Of a stretch of 64,000 nt of DNA, positions 37,198 to 45,795 are shown piece by piece. The notes beneath the pieces were generated by a model that worked only from the letters and a program-made list of their open reading frames with translations, had not been told where the DNA came from and ran no database searches. The stretch lies in assembly GCA_025210235.1 (NCBI GenBank), contig JAOASG010000015.1:42151-106150 (forward strand), in the 5' to 3' direction. The DNA is from Vallitalea sp. Its GTDB lineage: Bacteria; Bacillota; Clostridia; Lachnospirales; Vallitaleaceae. The position numbers and the translations under genes are program-made. Within the stretch, counting starts at the first letter, position 1, and every line of letters begins with the position of its first letter.

Positions 37198-38308
37198 ATG
37201 CTGGAACTTGAACAAAGTAAGTTAGAATTACAGGCATATAAAGAAAAGTTAGATGAAATGAGTGTTTCACTTTGACTTAGTCAATGTTAAAAACAAAATT
37301 GAGGAGTTAGATGCTCAGGTTTCATCACAAGGGTTTTGGGATGATGCCGCAAACTCAGGAAAAATTCTCAAGGAAATTAAACAGTTAAAAGATAGAGTTG
37401 AAAATTTTAATAATCTTATACAAGAATATGAAGATATAGAAACATTAATTGAAATGGGTTTAGAAGAAGATGATGAAGATATTATAATTGAAGTGTCTTC
37501 TTCTCTATCAATGTTTATTGAAAAATATGAACAACTTAGGATAAAAACACTCCTTTCAGGAGAGTACGATAATAATAATGCTATATTATCTCTGCATGCA
37601 GGTGCAGGTGGTACCGAATCGTGTGATTGGGTAAGTATGTTACTAAGAATGTATACTAGATGGGCAGACGATAAAGGGTATAAAGTTGAGATTCTAGATT
37701 ATCTTGCTGGGGAAGAGGCAGGAACAAAATCTATAACATTTCAGATAAACGGTGACAATGCTTATGGTTATTTAAAATCTGAAAAAGGTGTTCATAGACT
37801 AGTAAGAATTTCTCCGTTTGATTCATCAGGTAGAAGACATACTTCTTTTGCTTCTTTAGATGTAATACCAGAACTAAATGATGATATAGAATTAGAAATA
37901 AGTGATGAAGAATTAAAAATTGATACTTATCGTGCTAGTGGTGCCGGAGGTCAGCATATTAATAAAACAGATTCTGCTGTTAGAATTACTCATATACCAT
38001 CTGGAACGGTAGTTCAATGCCAAAATGAACGCTCACAACATAAAAATAAAGATAGAGCTATGAAAATGTTAAAAGCGAAATTATATGAAATTAAAAGACA
38101 AGAGCAAATGAAGAAAATGGATGGAATTAGGGGTGAAGTTAAAGAAATTGGTTGGGGAAGCCAGATTCGCTCATATGTTATGCATCCTTATAGTATGGTG
38201 AAAGACCATAGGACTAATCAAGAAACTGGTAATGTACAAAGTTTTATGGATGGAAAAATTGATTCTTTTATTAATGCATATTTACAATGGTATACTTCAA
38301 CGAAATAA
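37198..38308 (+). CDS. prfB: Peptide chain release factor 2 with programmed +1 frameshift
   Basis: Translation begins at ATG 37198 behind AGAGGTG and runs 25 codons to CTT TGA (37270-37275). The rest continues in the +1 frame from GAC at 37274, so the joined product is about 369 residues (37198-37272 joined to 37274-38308), the normal RF2 length. CUU-UGA-C is the classical autoregulatory site: low RF2 lets the ribosome slip past its own UGA. Downstream are the codon-reading SPF motif (VRISPFDSSGRR), the catalytic GGQ (SGAGGQHINKT) and the C-terminal domain. The usual upstream SD-like AGGGGG stimulator is not visible. RF2 releases at UGA and UAA. The order secA-prfB is conserved in Firmicutes. 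Confidence 0.95.
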
Positions 38309-38314
38309 AAAAAG

Positions 38315-38360
38315 GCATATTATTATATTAAAGAATTAACTAAATGTAGTTTTGCAATTA
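38315..38360 (+). repeat. Half copy of the dispersed MITE-like repeat
   Basis: Starting six bases after the prfB stop, the sequence follows the right arm of the 111-bp element (CATATT, ATTAAAGAAT, AACT, AATGTAGTTTTGCAATTA) with a few changes. AATGTAGTTTTGCAATTA is identical to the copy at 7298 and 7415. It ends about 20 bp before the cheW ribosome binding site. Confidence 0.65.
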
Positions 38361-38394
38361 TTTATAATTAAACATAAAATAAGGAGTGATGAAT

Positions 38395-38859
38395 ATGGCT
38401 ACAATGCAACAAGTTATATTTAACCTTGATAATGAAGAATATGGTTTGGATATAATGAAAGTTATAACAATTGAAAAATACCAAAAAATTGTAAAAACAC
38501 CTAATACTCCAGAATATATAACAGGAATTATTAATCTTAGAGGTAGTGTCTTACCTGTATATAGTTTAAGGGAAAAATTTCATCTAAAAGAAAAAGAATA
38601 TGATGAAAATACCAAAATTATTGTTACTATGACAAATAATATGAAAATTGGTTTTATCGTAGATTCTGTACAGGAAATATTAAATGTGGAAGAAGAAAAT
38701 GTTGAAGATGCGCCTAAGATTGTAACTGGAATCAATAGAAAATACATAAAAAGTATAGCTAAAATTGATGATAGAATGATTATTGTTGTAGATATTGATT
38801 TAATTATATCTGATGAGGAGCAATTAGAATTAGGTAAGGTAATAGAAGAAAAAGAATAA
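38395..38859 (+). CDS. cheW: CheW-like chemotaxis scaffold protein
   Basis: The 154-residue protein is a single CheW domain: QVIFNLDNEEYGLDIMKV at the N-terminus, NTPEYITGIINLRGSVLPVYSLREKF (about 35-60) and IGFIVDSVQEIL (about 85-96). CheW couples chemoreceptors to the kinase CheA. No other chemotaxis gene is nearby, so it is an orphan copy that may serve a main cluster elsewhere or a different sensory array. I start at ATG 38395, eight bases after AAGGAG; GTG 38386 and ATG 38389 in the same frame overlap the ribosome binding site. Confidence 0.88.
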   Translation: MATMQQVIFNLDNEEYGLDIMKVITIEKYQKIVKTPNTPEYITGIINLRGSVLPVYSLREKFHLKEKEYDENTKIIVTMTNNMKIGFIVDSVQEILNVEEENVEDAPKIVTGINRKYIKSIAKIDDRMIIVVDIDLIISDEEQLELGKVIEEKE

Positions 38860-38874
38860 TTAGAATGGTCTTTA

Positions 38875-38904
38875 AGAGCTGACTCATTAGTACGAGTTAG
38901 CTCT
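38875..38904 (+). terminator. Hairpin after cheW
   Basis: AGAGCTGACTC (38875-38885) and GAGTTAGCTCT (38894-38904) pair over 11 bp with one mismatch, loop of 8, followed by T-rich sequence. Confidence 0.65.
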
Positions 38905-39000
38905 GTTATATTTTATAGGAAATTTTTTATATATCAAATTAGATATAAAGAGTGATAACTTTCTTGTAGGAAACTTTGGTAGTTATTTTTAGTAAATGTC

Positions 39001-39029
39001 TTGTGTTTTTATAAAACTCATGGTATAAT
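39001..39029 (+). promoter_or_regulatory. Promoter of the ACT-hom-apgM-lysC operon
   Basis: TTGTGT (39001-39006), 17 bp, TGGTATAAT with TATAAT at 39024-39029. It lies on what would be coding sequence if the frame were read from 39001, which supports the later start of the ACT gene. No T-box or lysine riboswitch is visible in the short leader. Confidence 0.7.
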
Positions 39030-39081
39030 CTCTCTAATAAATACAAATGTGTTCAATACAAAAACAATGAAGGTGATGAAA

Positions 39082-39525
39082 GTGCCTGATACAGCAAATT
39101 ACTATATAATAAAGAGAAAAGCTTTGCCAGAAGTATTTCTAAAGGTAGTTCAAGCTAAAAAACTTTTAGAAAAACAAAAAGCATTAACAATACAAGATGC
39201 TGTGGATACAGTAGGGATTAGTCGTAGTTCTTTTTACAAGTATAAAGATACAATATTTCCTTTTTATGAGAATTCAAGAGGAAGAGCAATTACGCTTTTT
39301 CTAGGTCTTGATGATGAACCGGGCCTATTATCTTGTATATTGAATATTATTGCTAAATACAAGGCAAATATACTTACTATAAATCAAACAATACCAATAA
39401 ATGGTGTTGCCAATATAACATTAAGTATGGAAATACTTCCAACATCTGGAGATATTCAAGATATGATTATGATATTGGAAAGTCATGAAGGAATTCATAA
39501 AGTAAAAATATTAGCTAGGGAGTGA
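39082..39525 (+). CDS. ACT-domain regulatory protein (PheB-like)
   Basis: The 147-residue protein has an N-terminal helix-turn-helix-like part (about residues 20-55; ALTIQDAVDTVGISRSSFYK) and a C-terminal ACT domain (about 72-146; TLFLGLDDEPGLLSCILNII). It belongs to the UPF0735/PheB family, often placed before hom in Firmicutes and thought to sense an amino acid. I choose GTG 39082, six bases after AAGGTG; ATG 39076 in frame is too near that site. It begins an operon with homoserine dehydrogenase five bases downstream. Confidence 0.85.
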   Translation: MPDTANYYIIKRKALPEVFLKVVQAKKLLEKQKALTIQDAVDTVGISRSSFYKYKDTIFPFYENSRGRAITLFLGLDDEPGLLSCILNIIAKYKANILTINQTIPINGVANITLSMEILPTSGDIQDMIMILESHEGIHKVKILARE

Positions 39526-39530
39526 TATAA

Positions 39531-40769
39531 ATGGTAGATGTTGCAATTTTAGGATATGGAACAGTTGGTTCAGGTGTAGTTGAAGTACTAACAACAAATA
39601 AAGAGAGTATTAATAAAAGGGCAGGAAAAAAAATAAATTTAAAATATGTACTTGATTTAAGAGAGTTTCCAGGAACACCAATTGAAAATATTCTGACAAA
39701 GGATTATGAAGATATACTAAATGACTCAAGTGTAAAAGTAATTGCTGAAGTAATGGGTGGAGTAGAACCTGCATATACTTTTGTGAAAAAAGCACTTTTA
39801 AAAGGTAAAAGTGTTGTTACATCAAATAAAGAATTAGTAGCTCGTCATGGTGCAGAGCTTCTTCAAATAGCAAAAGATAATGATATTAATTTTTTGTTTG
39901 AAGCTAGTGTTGGTGGAGGAATACCTATTATAAGACCTCTTAATCAATCATTAACTGCGGATGAGATTTATGAAATTACTGGAATACTTAATGGTACAAC
40001 TAACTTTATACTTAGTAAGATGGCTGATGAAGGTCTAGATTTTGAAACTGTATTAAAAGAAGCACAAGATAGAGGTTACGCCGAAAAGAATCCAGAAGCT
40101 GATGTCGAAGGATTTGATGCTTGTAGGAAAATAGCTATTTTATCTTCGTTAGCTTTTGGTATGCAAGTAGATTTTGAAGATATTTATACAGAAGGTATAA
40201 CAAAAATATCTGATGTTGATATGATGTACGCAAAGAAATTAGGCTATGATATTAAATTATTAGCGACAAGTAAGAAAAAAGACCAAAAAGTATATGCAAT
40301 GGTATCCCCAATGATGATAAATAAAGATCATCCATTATCAAATGTAAATGGAGTATTTAATGCAATATTTGTTAAGGGTAATGTTATTGGAGATGTAATG
40401 TTTTATGGTAAAGGGGCAGGTAAATTACCTACTGCTAGTGCTGTTGTTGCTGATATAGTAGATGCTGTTAAACATCTTGAAAGAAATATTGTATCATTCT
40501 GGAGTACAAATAAAATGGAATTAACAAGCATAGAAAGTGTTTCATCAAGATACTTTATTAGATTAGATTCTAAAAGTAACGAAATAACACGGAAACAAAT
40601 TAAATCAGTTTTTAATGATGTGGAATTTGTAAAAATTGAAGATGTAAATAATGAAGTTGCATTTATTACTGAGAGTGAAGAAGAAGGTAAGTTAAAACAA
40701 AAAGTAGAAGAACTTAAAAATAACATTGTAACAGAGGATATATTGAGTGTAATACGTGTTGATAAATAA
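39531..40769 (+). CDS. hom: Homoserine dehydrogenase
   Basis: The 412-residue protein has an N-terminal NAD(P)-binding fold (AILGYGTVGSGVVEVL, about residues 4-19), the catalytic domain with the signature GGIPIIRPLNQSLTADEI and GILNGTTNFIL (about 141-170), and a C-terminal ACT domain (about 325-412) for feedback control, probably by threonine. It reduces aspartate semialdehyde to homoserine. The ribosome binding site AGGGAGTG overlaps the end of the ACT gene, so both are translationally coupled. Confidence 0.95.
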   Translation: MVDVAILGYGTVGSGVVEVLTTNKESINKRAGKKINLKYVLDLREFPGTPIENILTKDYEDILNDSSVKVIAEVMGGVEPAYTFVKKALLKGKSVVTSNKELVARHGAELLQIAKDNDINFLFEASVGGGIPIIRPLNQSLTADEIYEITGILNGTTNFILSKMADEGLDFETVLKEAQDRGYAEKNPEADVEGFDACRKIAILSSLAFGMQVDFEDIYTEGITKISDVDMMYAKKLGYDIKLLATSKKKDQKVYAMVSPMMINKDHPLSNVNGVFNAIFVKGNVIGDVMFYGKGAGKLPTASAVVADIVDAVKHLERNIVSFWSTNKMELTSIESVSSRYFIRLDSKSNEITRKQIKSVFNDVEFVKIEDVNNEVAFITESEEEGKLKQKVEELKNNIVTEDILSVIRVDK

Positions 40770-40803
40770 TATATTGGCTTTTATGTAAGCAATGTATTTA
40801 TTA

Positions 40804-40830
40804 GTAATTACAAAACTAAATGTAATTTAT
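40804..40830 (-). repeat. Terminal fragment of the dispersed repeat
   Basis: GTAATTACAAAACTA (40804-40818) equals the element terminus GTAATTGCAAAACTA with one change, followed by AATGTAATTT. It lies between hom and the phosphoglycerate-mutase-like gene. Only about 20 bp align, so this is a weak call. Confidence 0.4.
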
Positions 40831-40851
40831 TTTTTGAAGGGATGGTAGTAG

Positions 40852-42081
40852 ATGAAATATGTAGTAGTTCTAGGGGATGGTATGGCTGATGAACCTATAG
40901 ATGTATTAGGTAATAAAACACCTTTGCAAGTAGCAAAAAAAGATAATATAAATTATTTGGCAAAAAAAGGTGAAGTTGGATTAGTTAAAACTATACCAGA
41001 CGGACTATCTCCAGGAAGTGATACAGCTAATTTATCAGTCTTAGGATATAATCCAAAAAAATATTATACAGGTCGTTCACCGTTAGAAGCACTAAGTATT
41101 GGTGCAGAAATGCAAGATAATGATGTTAGTTTTAGATGTAATTTTGTTACGTTAACTGAAGAAAATGTTTATGCAGATAAAAGTATTATTGACCATAGTG
41201 CAGATGAAATTACTACTCAAGAAGCTGATGAATTAATTAAGTATTTAGAACAATATTTAGGTAATAATATTATTAAGTTCTATACTGGAACAAGTTATAG
41301 ACATGCCATTATATGGAATGGAGGTAGTGTTGATGTAAATTTAACTCCACCTCATGATATATTAGAAAAAAACATAAAAAATTATTTACCACAAGGTAAA
41401 AATTCAGAAAGAATAACACAGATGATGGAATTAAGCTATAAATTGCTTAAGGATCATCCCATTAATATAAAAAGAAAAGAAAAAGGACTTAGACCTGCAA
41501 ATTCCATTTGGATTTGGGGAGAAGGAACCAAACCAAATTTGACATCTTTTTATGAAAAATACAAGAAAAAAGGCACTATGATTTCAGCTGTAGATTTATT
41601 AAAAGGTATTGCAATAGCTGCTGATATGAAAAATGTAAATGTAGAAGGTGCCACAGGTAATATCGATACTAATTTTGAAGGAAAAGCTAAGGCAGCTATA
41701 AAAGCATTAAAATCTGGAGAAGATTTTGTATATGTTCATCTTGAAGCTCCAGATGAATGTGGACATAGAGGTGAGTTGGATAACAAAATAAAATCTATAG
41801 AACTAATTGATTCTAAGGTTGTTAAATACATTAAAGAAGAACTTGATAAATTTGGGGAAGATTATAAAATAATGGTTTTACCCGATCATCCTACACCTTT
41901 AGCAATTAGAACACATACAAACAAAGCAGTACCTTATTTAATATATGAAAGCTATAAAGAAAAAGAATCCAATATAGATTATGATGAACAGTCAGCTAAG
42001 ACTACTAATAATGTATTCTTAAAAGGACATGAACTAATGGATTATTTCTTAAATAACTTAAAGGAGGAAACATCTTGTTAA
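40852..42081 (+). CDS. Cofactor-independent phosphoglycerate mutase-like protein, probable homoserine kinase
   Basis: The 409-residue protein belongs to the archaeal-type ApgM branch of the alkaline-phosphatase superfamily: VVLGDGMADEP with the metal Asp at the N-terminus, DGLSPGSDTANLSVLGY with the nucleophile Ser (about residues 50-66), YTGRSPLEA, and LPDHPTP (about 344-350) with metal ligands. It sits between hom and lysC, and overlaps lysC by seven bases. No classical thrB lies nearby. Members in such context were predicted, and in Bacteroides reported, to act as homoserine kinases, so this is the most likely role rather than glycolysis. Start ATG 40852 has GAAGGGATGG upstream. Confidence 0.85.
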   Translation: MKYVVVLGDGMADEPIDVLGNKTPLQVAKKDNINYLAKKGEVGLVKTIPDGLSPGSDTANLSVLGYNPKKYYTGRSPLEALSIGAEMQDNDVSFRCNFVTLTEENVYADKSIIDHSADEITTQEADELIKYLEQYLGNNIIKFYTGTSYRHAIIWNGGSVDVNLTPPHDILEKNIKNYLPQGKNSERITQMMELSYKLLKDHPINIKRKEKGLRPANSIWIWGEGTKPNLTSFYEKYKKKGTMISAVDLLKGIAIAADMKNVNVEGATGNIDTNFEGKAKAAIKALKSGEDFVYVHLEAPDECGHRGELDNKIKSIELIDSKVVKYIKEELDKFGEDYKIMVLPDHPTPLAIRTHTNKAVPYLIYESYKEKESNIDYDEQSAKTTNNVFLKGHELMDYFLNNLKEETSC

Positions 42082-43286
42082 TTGTAAAAAAATTTGGAGG
42101 TAGTTCTGTAGCTAATAAAGAAAGAGTATATAACGTTGCAGAAAGAATATTAGAAGATTATAAAAAAGGTCATAAAGTTGTAGTAGTATTATCAGCTCAA
42201 GGAGATACAACAGATGAATTAATAACAAAAGCAAAAGAAATTAATCCAAACCCATCAAGAAGAGAAATGGATATGCTACTAACAACAGGAGAACAACAAT
42301 CAGTTTCTCTAATGGCAATGGCACTTCAAAATTTAGGGTTTCCAGCGATATCTCTTAACGCCTTTCAAGTTAAAATGAATACAACTTCTGTCTATAGTAA
42401 TGCAAGACTTAAAGGTATTGATTCTGAAAGGATTAATGCAGAGCTTGAGAGAAAAAACATTGTTTTAGTAACAGGATTCCAAGGCGTTAATAAATATGAT
42501 GATATTACTACGTTAGGACGTGGAGGATCAGATACAACAGCTGTTGCACTTGCGGCTGCCTTAAAAGCAGATAAATGTGAAATTTTCACAGACGTAGATG
42601 GTGTTTATACTGCAGATCCTAGAATTGTTAAAAATGCTATTAAAATAGATGAAATTACTTATGATGAAATGTTAGAATTAGCATCACTTGGTGCAAAAGT
42701 TCTACATAATCGTTCAGTTGAACTTGCTAAAAAATATGGTGTTGAATTAGTAGTACGGTCTAGTTTAACAAAAGCTGAAGGTACTATTGTTAGGGAGGAA
42801 TGTAAAATGGAAAAAATGTTAGTTAGTGGTGTGGCTGCCGATGAAAATGTAGCTAGAGTTGCAGTAATTGGTATTAAAGATGAACCAGGAAAAGCTTTTG
42901 AATTATTTTCTATCCTATCCAAAAATAATATAAATGTTGATATTATATTGCAATCAATAGGAAGAAATAATACAAAAGATATTTCTTTCACAATATCTAG
43001 AGACTCACTTGAAGAGACAAAAGATATTTTAGAGTCTAATCTTGGTAGAATTTCAGCACAAAAAATTGAATATGATGATAAAGTGTCAAAAGTTTCCATA
43101 GTAGGAGCAGGAATGGTTTCAAATCCAGGGGTCGCATCATTAATGTTTGAAAGTTTATATGATGCAGGCATAAATATAAAAATGATATCAACTTCTGAAA
43201 TAAAAATATCTGTTCTTATTAACGAAAAATATACAGAAAGAGCTTTAAATGCAATACATGATGGATTTAAAGATAGATTAAATTAA
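42075..43286 (+). CDS. lysC: Aspartate kinase (alpha and beta forms)
   Basis: The 403-residue protein has the kinase signature VKKFGGSSVANKERV at the N-terminus, FTDVDGVYTADPRIV (about residues 172-186) and two C-terminal ACT domains (about 245-403; VAVIGIKDEPGKAFELF and VSIVGAGMVSNPGVAS). It phosphorylates aspartate, the first step to lysine, threonine and methionine. The start is TTG 42075, seven bases after AAGGAGG, overlapping the previous stop. GGGAGG at 42793-42798 followed by in-frame ATG at 42807 predicts a separate 159-residue beta subunit as in Bacillus aspartokinase II. A strong terminator follows. Confidence 0.94.
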   Translation: MLIVKKFGGSSVANKERVYNVAERILEDYKKGHKVVVVLSAQGDTTDELITKAKEINPNPSRREMDMLLTTGEQQSVSLMAMALQNLGFPAISLNAFQVKMNTTSVYSNARLKGIDSERINAELERKNIVLVTGFQGVNKYDDITTLGRGGSDTTAVALAAALKADKCEIFTDVDGVYTADPRIVKNAIKIDEITYDEMLELASLGAKVLHNRSVELAKKYGVELVVRSSLTKAEGTIVREECKMEKMLVSGVAADENVARVAVIGIKDEPGKAFELFSILSKNNINVDIILQSIGRNNTKDISFTISRDSLEETKDILESNLGRISAQKIEYDDKVSKVSIVGAGMVSNPGVASLMFESLYDAGINIKMISTSEIKISVLINEKYTERALNAIHDGFKDRLN

Positions 43287-43309
43287 TAAAAGTTAAATGA
43301 GAATAATAA

Positions 43310-43361
43310 GAGATAATAATTTAGCTATTTAAATAAAATAGCAATTATTATCTCTTTTTTT
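43310..43361 (+). terminator. Strong terminator after lysC
   Basis: GAGATAATAATT (43310-43321) pairs with AATTATTATCTC, and an inner GCTATTT/AAATAGC stem extends it; a run of seven T follows. Confidence 0.9.
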
Positions 43362-43448
43362 GTACAAGACGGTCGTAGTCAAAAGGATATCATGTATAAG
43401 TAATTATTTCATGATTTTCATGCATTTGCTCTGATATATGAATATTCC

Positions 43449-43477
43449 TTGTAGCTAAGTGTTTAATACTATATAAT
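43449..43477 (+). promoter_or_regulatory. Promoter of tex
   Basis: TTGTAG (43449-43454), 17 bp, TATAAT (43472-43477). The leader of about 60 bases contains a possible hairpin (CTCATTT pairing with AAATGAG). Confidence 0.6.
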
Positions 43478-43544
43478 AATTATGGGCTCATTTCTTATTT
43501 TAGATGAAAAATGAGTTTAAGCTTATTGTAAAGGAGCAAGTTAT

Positions 43545-45686
43545 ATGGATATATTAAAAGTATTGCAAAAAGAATTAGCAGTAAAAGATTGGCAAGTTGA
43601 GGCAGCGGTTAAATTAATTGATGAAGGTAATACGATTCCTTTTATTGCACGATATCGTAAAGAAATGACAGGTTCACTTAGTGATGAAATACTCCGTGAA
43701 TTAAATGAAAGACTTATTTATTTAAGAAATTTAGAATCTAAAAAAGAACAAGTTATAGCTAGTATTGATGAACAAGGGAAATTAACAGAAGAACTAAAAA
43801 ATAATATTCTATCTGCAAAAACATTAGTTGAAGTAGATGATTTATATAGACCTTATAGACCTAAAAGAAGGACAAGAGCAACTATTGCAAAAGAAAAAGG
43901 ATTAGAACCACTATCAATTATAATATGGATGCAAAATACTGATATTCCAATAGAAGAATTAGCAAGTCAATATATTAATGAAGAGAAAGATGTAAAAAAT
44001 ATACAAGATGCTATTAACGGTGCGAAAGATATATTGGCAGAAATTATATCTGATAATGCAGAATATAGAAAATACATTAGAAAAATAACATTTTCAGAAG
44101 GAAAATTAATTGTAAAAGCAAAAGATGAAAAAATAGAATCCGTTTATGAAATGTATTATGATTATGATGAAGATATTAAGAAAATAGCTCCTCATCGAAT
44201 ATTAGCTATTAATAGAGGAGAAAAAGAAAAAGTATTGTTAGCTAAAATTAAATCGCCTATTGAAAAAATAAACCAATATCTTATACGAAAAGTTGTTAGA
44301 GAAGAAAACAAATATACTAAGCCTATTTTAGAACAAATTATAAGTGATAGCTATAAGAGATTAATTGCACCTGCAATAGAGAGAGAAATAAGAAGTGATT
44401 TAACAGAAGGTGCAGAAGAAGGGGCTATAAAAGTTTTTGGGAAAAACTTAGAGCAGTTACTAATGCAACCGCCAATTATTGATAAAGTTGTTCTGGCTCT
44501 TGATCCAGCGTTTAGAACAGGATGTAAAATAGCAGTAATTGATGGTACTGGAAAAGTATTAGATACAACAGTTGTTTATCCAACTCCACCTCAAAATAAA
44601 ATAAAAGAAGCAAAAATAAAATTAAAAGAACTTATTGAAAAACATAATGTTAACCTTATTGCTATTGGAAACGGTACAGCATCAAGAGAATCAGAACTTT
44701 TTGTGGCAGAAATGTTAAAGGAAATAAATAAGGATATTCACTATATTATAGTTAATGAAGCAGGAGCTTCAGTGTATTCTGCGTCTAAACTTGGTACCGA
44801 AGAATTTCCACAATTTGATGTAGCTTTACGAAGTGCAGTATCAATAGGAAGAAGACTTCAAGATCCACTAGCTGAATTAGTTAAAATTGATCCAAAATCG
44901 ATAGGGGTAGGGCAATATCAACATGATATGAATCAGAAAAAACTTGGAGAAACTTTATCAGGGGTAGTGGAAGATAGCGTTAATAAAGTAGGTGTTGATT
45001 TAAATACTGCATCTCCATCATTACTTCAATATATTTCCGGCATAAGTAAAGCTATAGCAAAAAATATTGTAATATATAGAGAAAATGAAGGAAAATTTAG
45101 TAATCGTAAACAACTATTAAAAGTAGCTAAGTTAGGTCCAAAAGCATATGAACAATGTGCAGGTTTTCTAAGAATAATTGAAGGAGATAATCCTCTTGAT
45201 AATACAGGAGTTCACCCAGAGACATATGAAGCTAGTCAGAAATTAGTTAAGGCTATTGGAAATGATTTAAGTGATTTAGATAACAACAAGATAAAAGGTA
45301 TTAAAAGTAGAATATCTAATTTAGATGAAATGGCTAGTGAATTAGGAGTAGGAGTACCAACGTTAGAAGATATTATTAAGGAGTTGGAAAAACCAGGTCG
45401 TGATCCTAGAGAAGAAATGCCAAAACCAATACTTAGAACAGATGTACTAGAATTAGAAGATCTAACAGAAGGAATGATACTAAAAGGAACTGTTAGAAAT
45501 GTTATAGATTTTGGAGCATTTGTCGATATAGGAGTACATCAAGATGGACTAGTCCATATATCACAAATGACCGATAAATATATTAAACACCCTTTAGAAG
45601 TTGTAGCTGTTGGAGATATAATTGACGTTAAAGTTTTAAGTGTTGATGCAAAGAAAAAAAGAATTTCGTTAACAATGAAGATGTAA
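43545..45686 (+). CDS. tex: Tex-family RNA-binding transcription accessory protein
   Basis: The 713-residue protein has the Tex architecture: N-terminal helical region with FIARYRKEMTGSLSDE and LVEVDDLYRPYRPKRRTRA (about residues 35-115), a YqgF/RuvC-like domain (VVLALDPAFRTGCKIAVIDGTG, about 315-336), two helix-hairpin-helix motifs (about 480-600) and a C-terminal S1 RNA-binding domain (about 640-712; GMILKGTVRNVIDFGAFVDIG). Tex binds nucleic acids and contacts RNA polymerase; its precise task is still debated. AAAGGAGC precedes the ATG. It is a single-gene unit with its own promoter and terminator. Confidence 0.94.
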   Translation: MDILKVLQKELAVKDWQVEAAVKLIDEGNTIPFIARYRKEMTGSLSDEILRELNERLIYLRNLESKKEQVIASIDEQGKLTEELKNNILSAKTLVEVDDLYRPYRPKRRTRATIAKEKGLEPLSIIIWMQNTDIPIEELASQYINEEKDVKNIQDAINGAKDILAEIISDNAEYRKYIRKITFSEGKLIVKAKDEKIESVYEMYYDYDEDIKKIAPHRILAINRGEKEKVLLAKIKSPIEKINQYLIRKVVREENKYTKPILEQIISDSYKRLIAPAIEREIRSDLTEGAEEGAIKVFGKNLEQLLMQPPIIDKVVLALDPAFRTGCKIAVIDGTGKVLDTTVVYPTPPQNKIKEAKIKLKELIEKHNVNLIAIGNGTASRESELFVAEMLKEINKDIHYIIVNEAGASVYSASKLGTEEFPQFDVALRSAVSIGRRLQDPLAELVKIDPKSIGVGQYQHDMNQKKLGETLSGVVEDSVNKVGVDLNTASPSLLQYISGISKAIAKNIVIYRENEGKFSNRKQLLKVAKLGPKAYEQCAGFLRIIEGDNPLDNTGVHPETYEASQKLVKAIGNDLSDLDNNKIKGIKSRISNLDEMASELGVGVPTLEDIIKELEKPGRDPREEMPKPILRTDVLELEDLTEGMILKGTVRNVIDFGAFVDIGVHQDGLVHISQMTDKYIKHPLEVVAVGDIIDVKVLSVDAKKKRISLTMKM

Positions 45687-45711
45687 AAATTATTTCAATC
45701 CAATTAAAAAT

Positions 45712-45767
45712 ATCGTCAGAAATAAATGGAAAATACCAATATTTTATTTCTGATGGTGTTTTTTTAA
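45712..45767. terminator. Bidirectional terminator between tex and the diguanylate cyclase gene
   Basis: TCAGAAATAAA (45716-45726) pairs with TTTATTTCTGA (45743-45753); G-U pairs extend the outer stem. A run of T follows on the + strand. The two genes converge here. Confidence 0.75.
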
Positions 45768-45795
45768 ATTGATTAATAAATACGAAGTAAGGTTT

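Noticed and set aside
37262..38308. RF2 starting at GTG 37262
   Set aside because: This would drop the N-terminus; the upstream ATG 37198 with ribosome binding site and the CTT TGA C shift site explain the full 369-residue product.
39001..39081. 27 extra N-terminal residues of the ACT-domain protein
   Set aside because: This stretch contains the operon promoter (TTGTGT-17-TATAAT) and the ribosome binding site used by the GTG start at 39082.
42659..43171. 170-residue frame on the minus strand
   Set aside because: It is antisense to the well-supported lysC ACT region, with Ser-rich composition from complementary codons and no ribosome binding site.
39030..43286. T-box or lysine riboswitch controlling the aspartate-family operon
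   Set aside because: The leader is only about 45 bases and the gaps before apgM-like and lysC genes are short; no conserved T-box or L-box motifs are visible.
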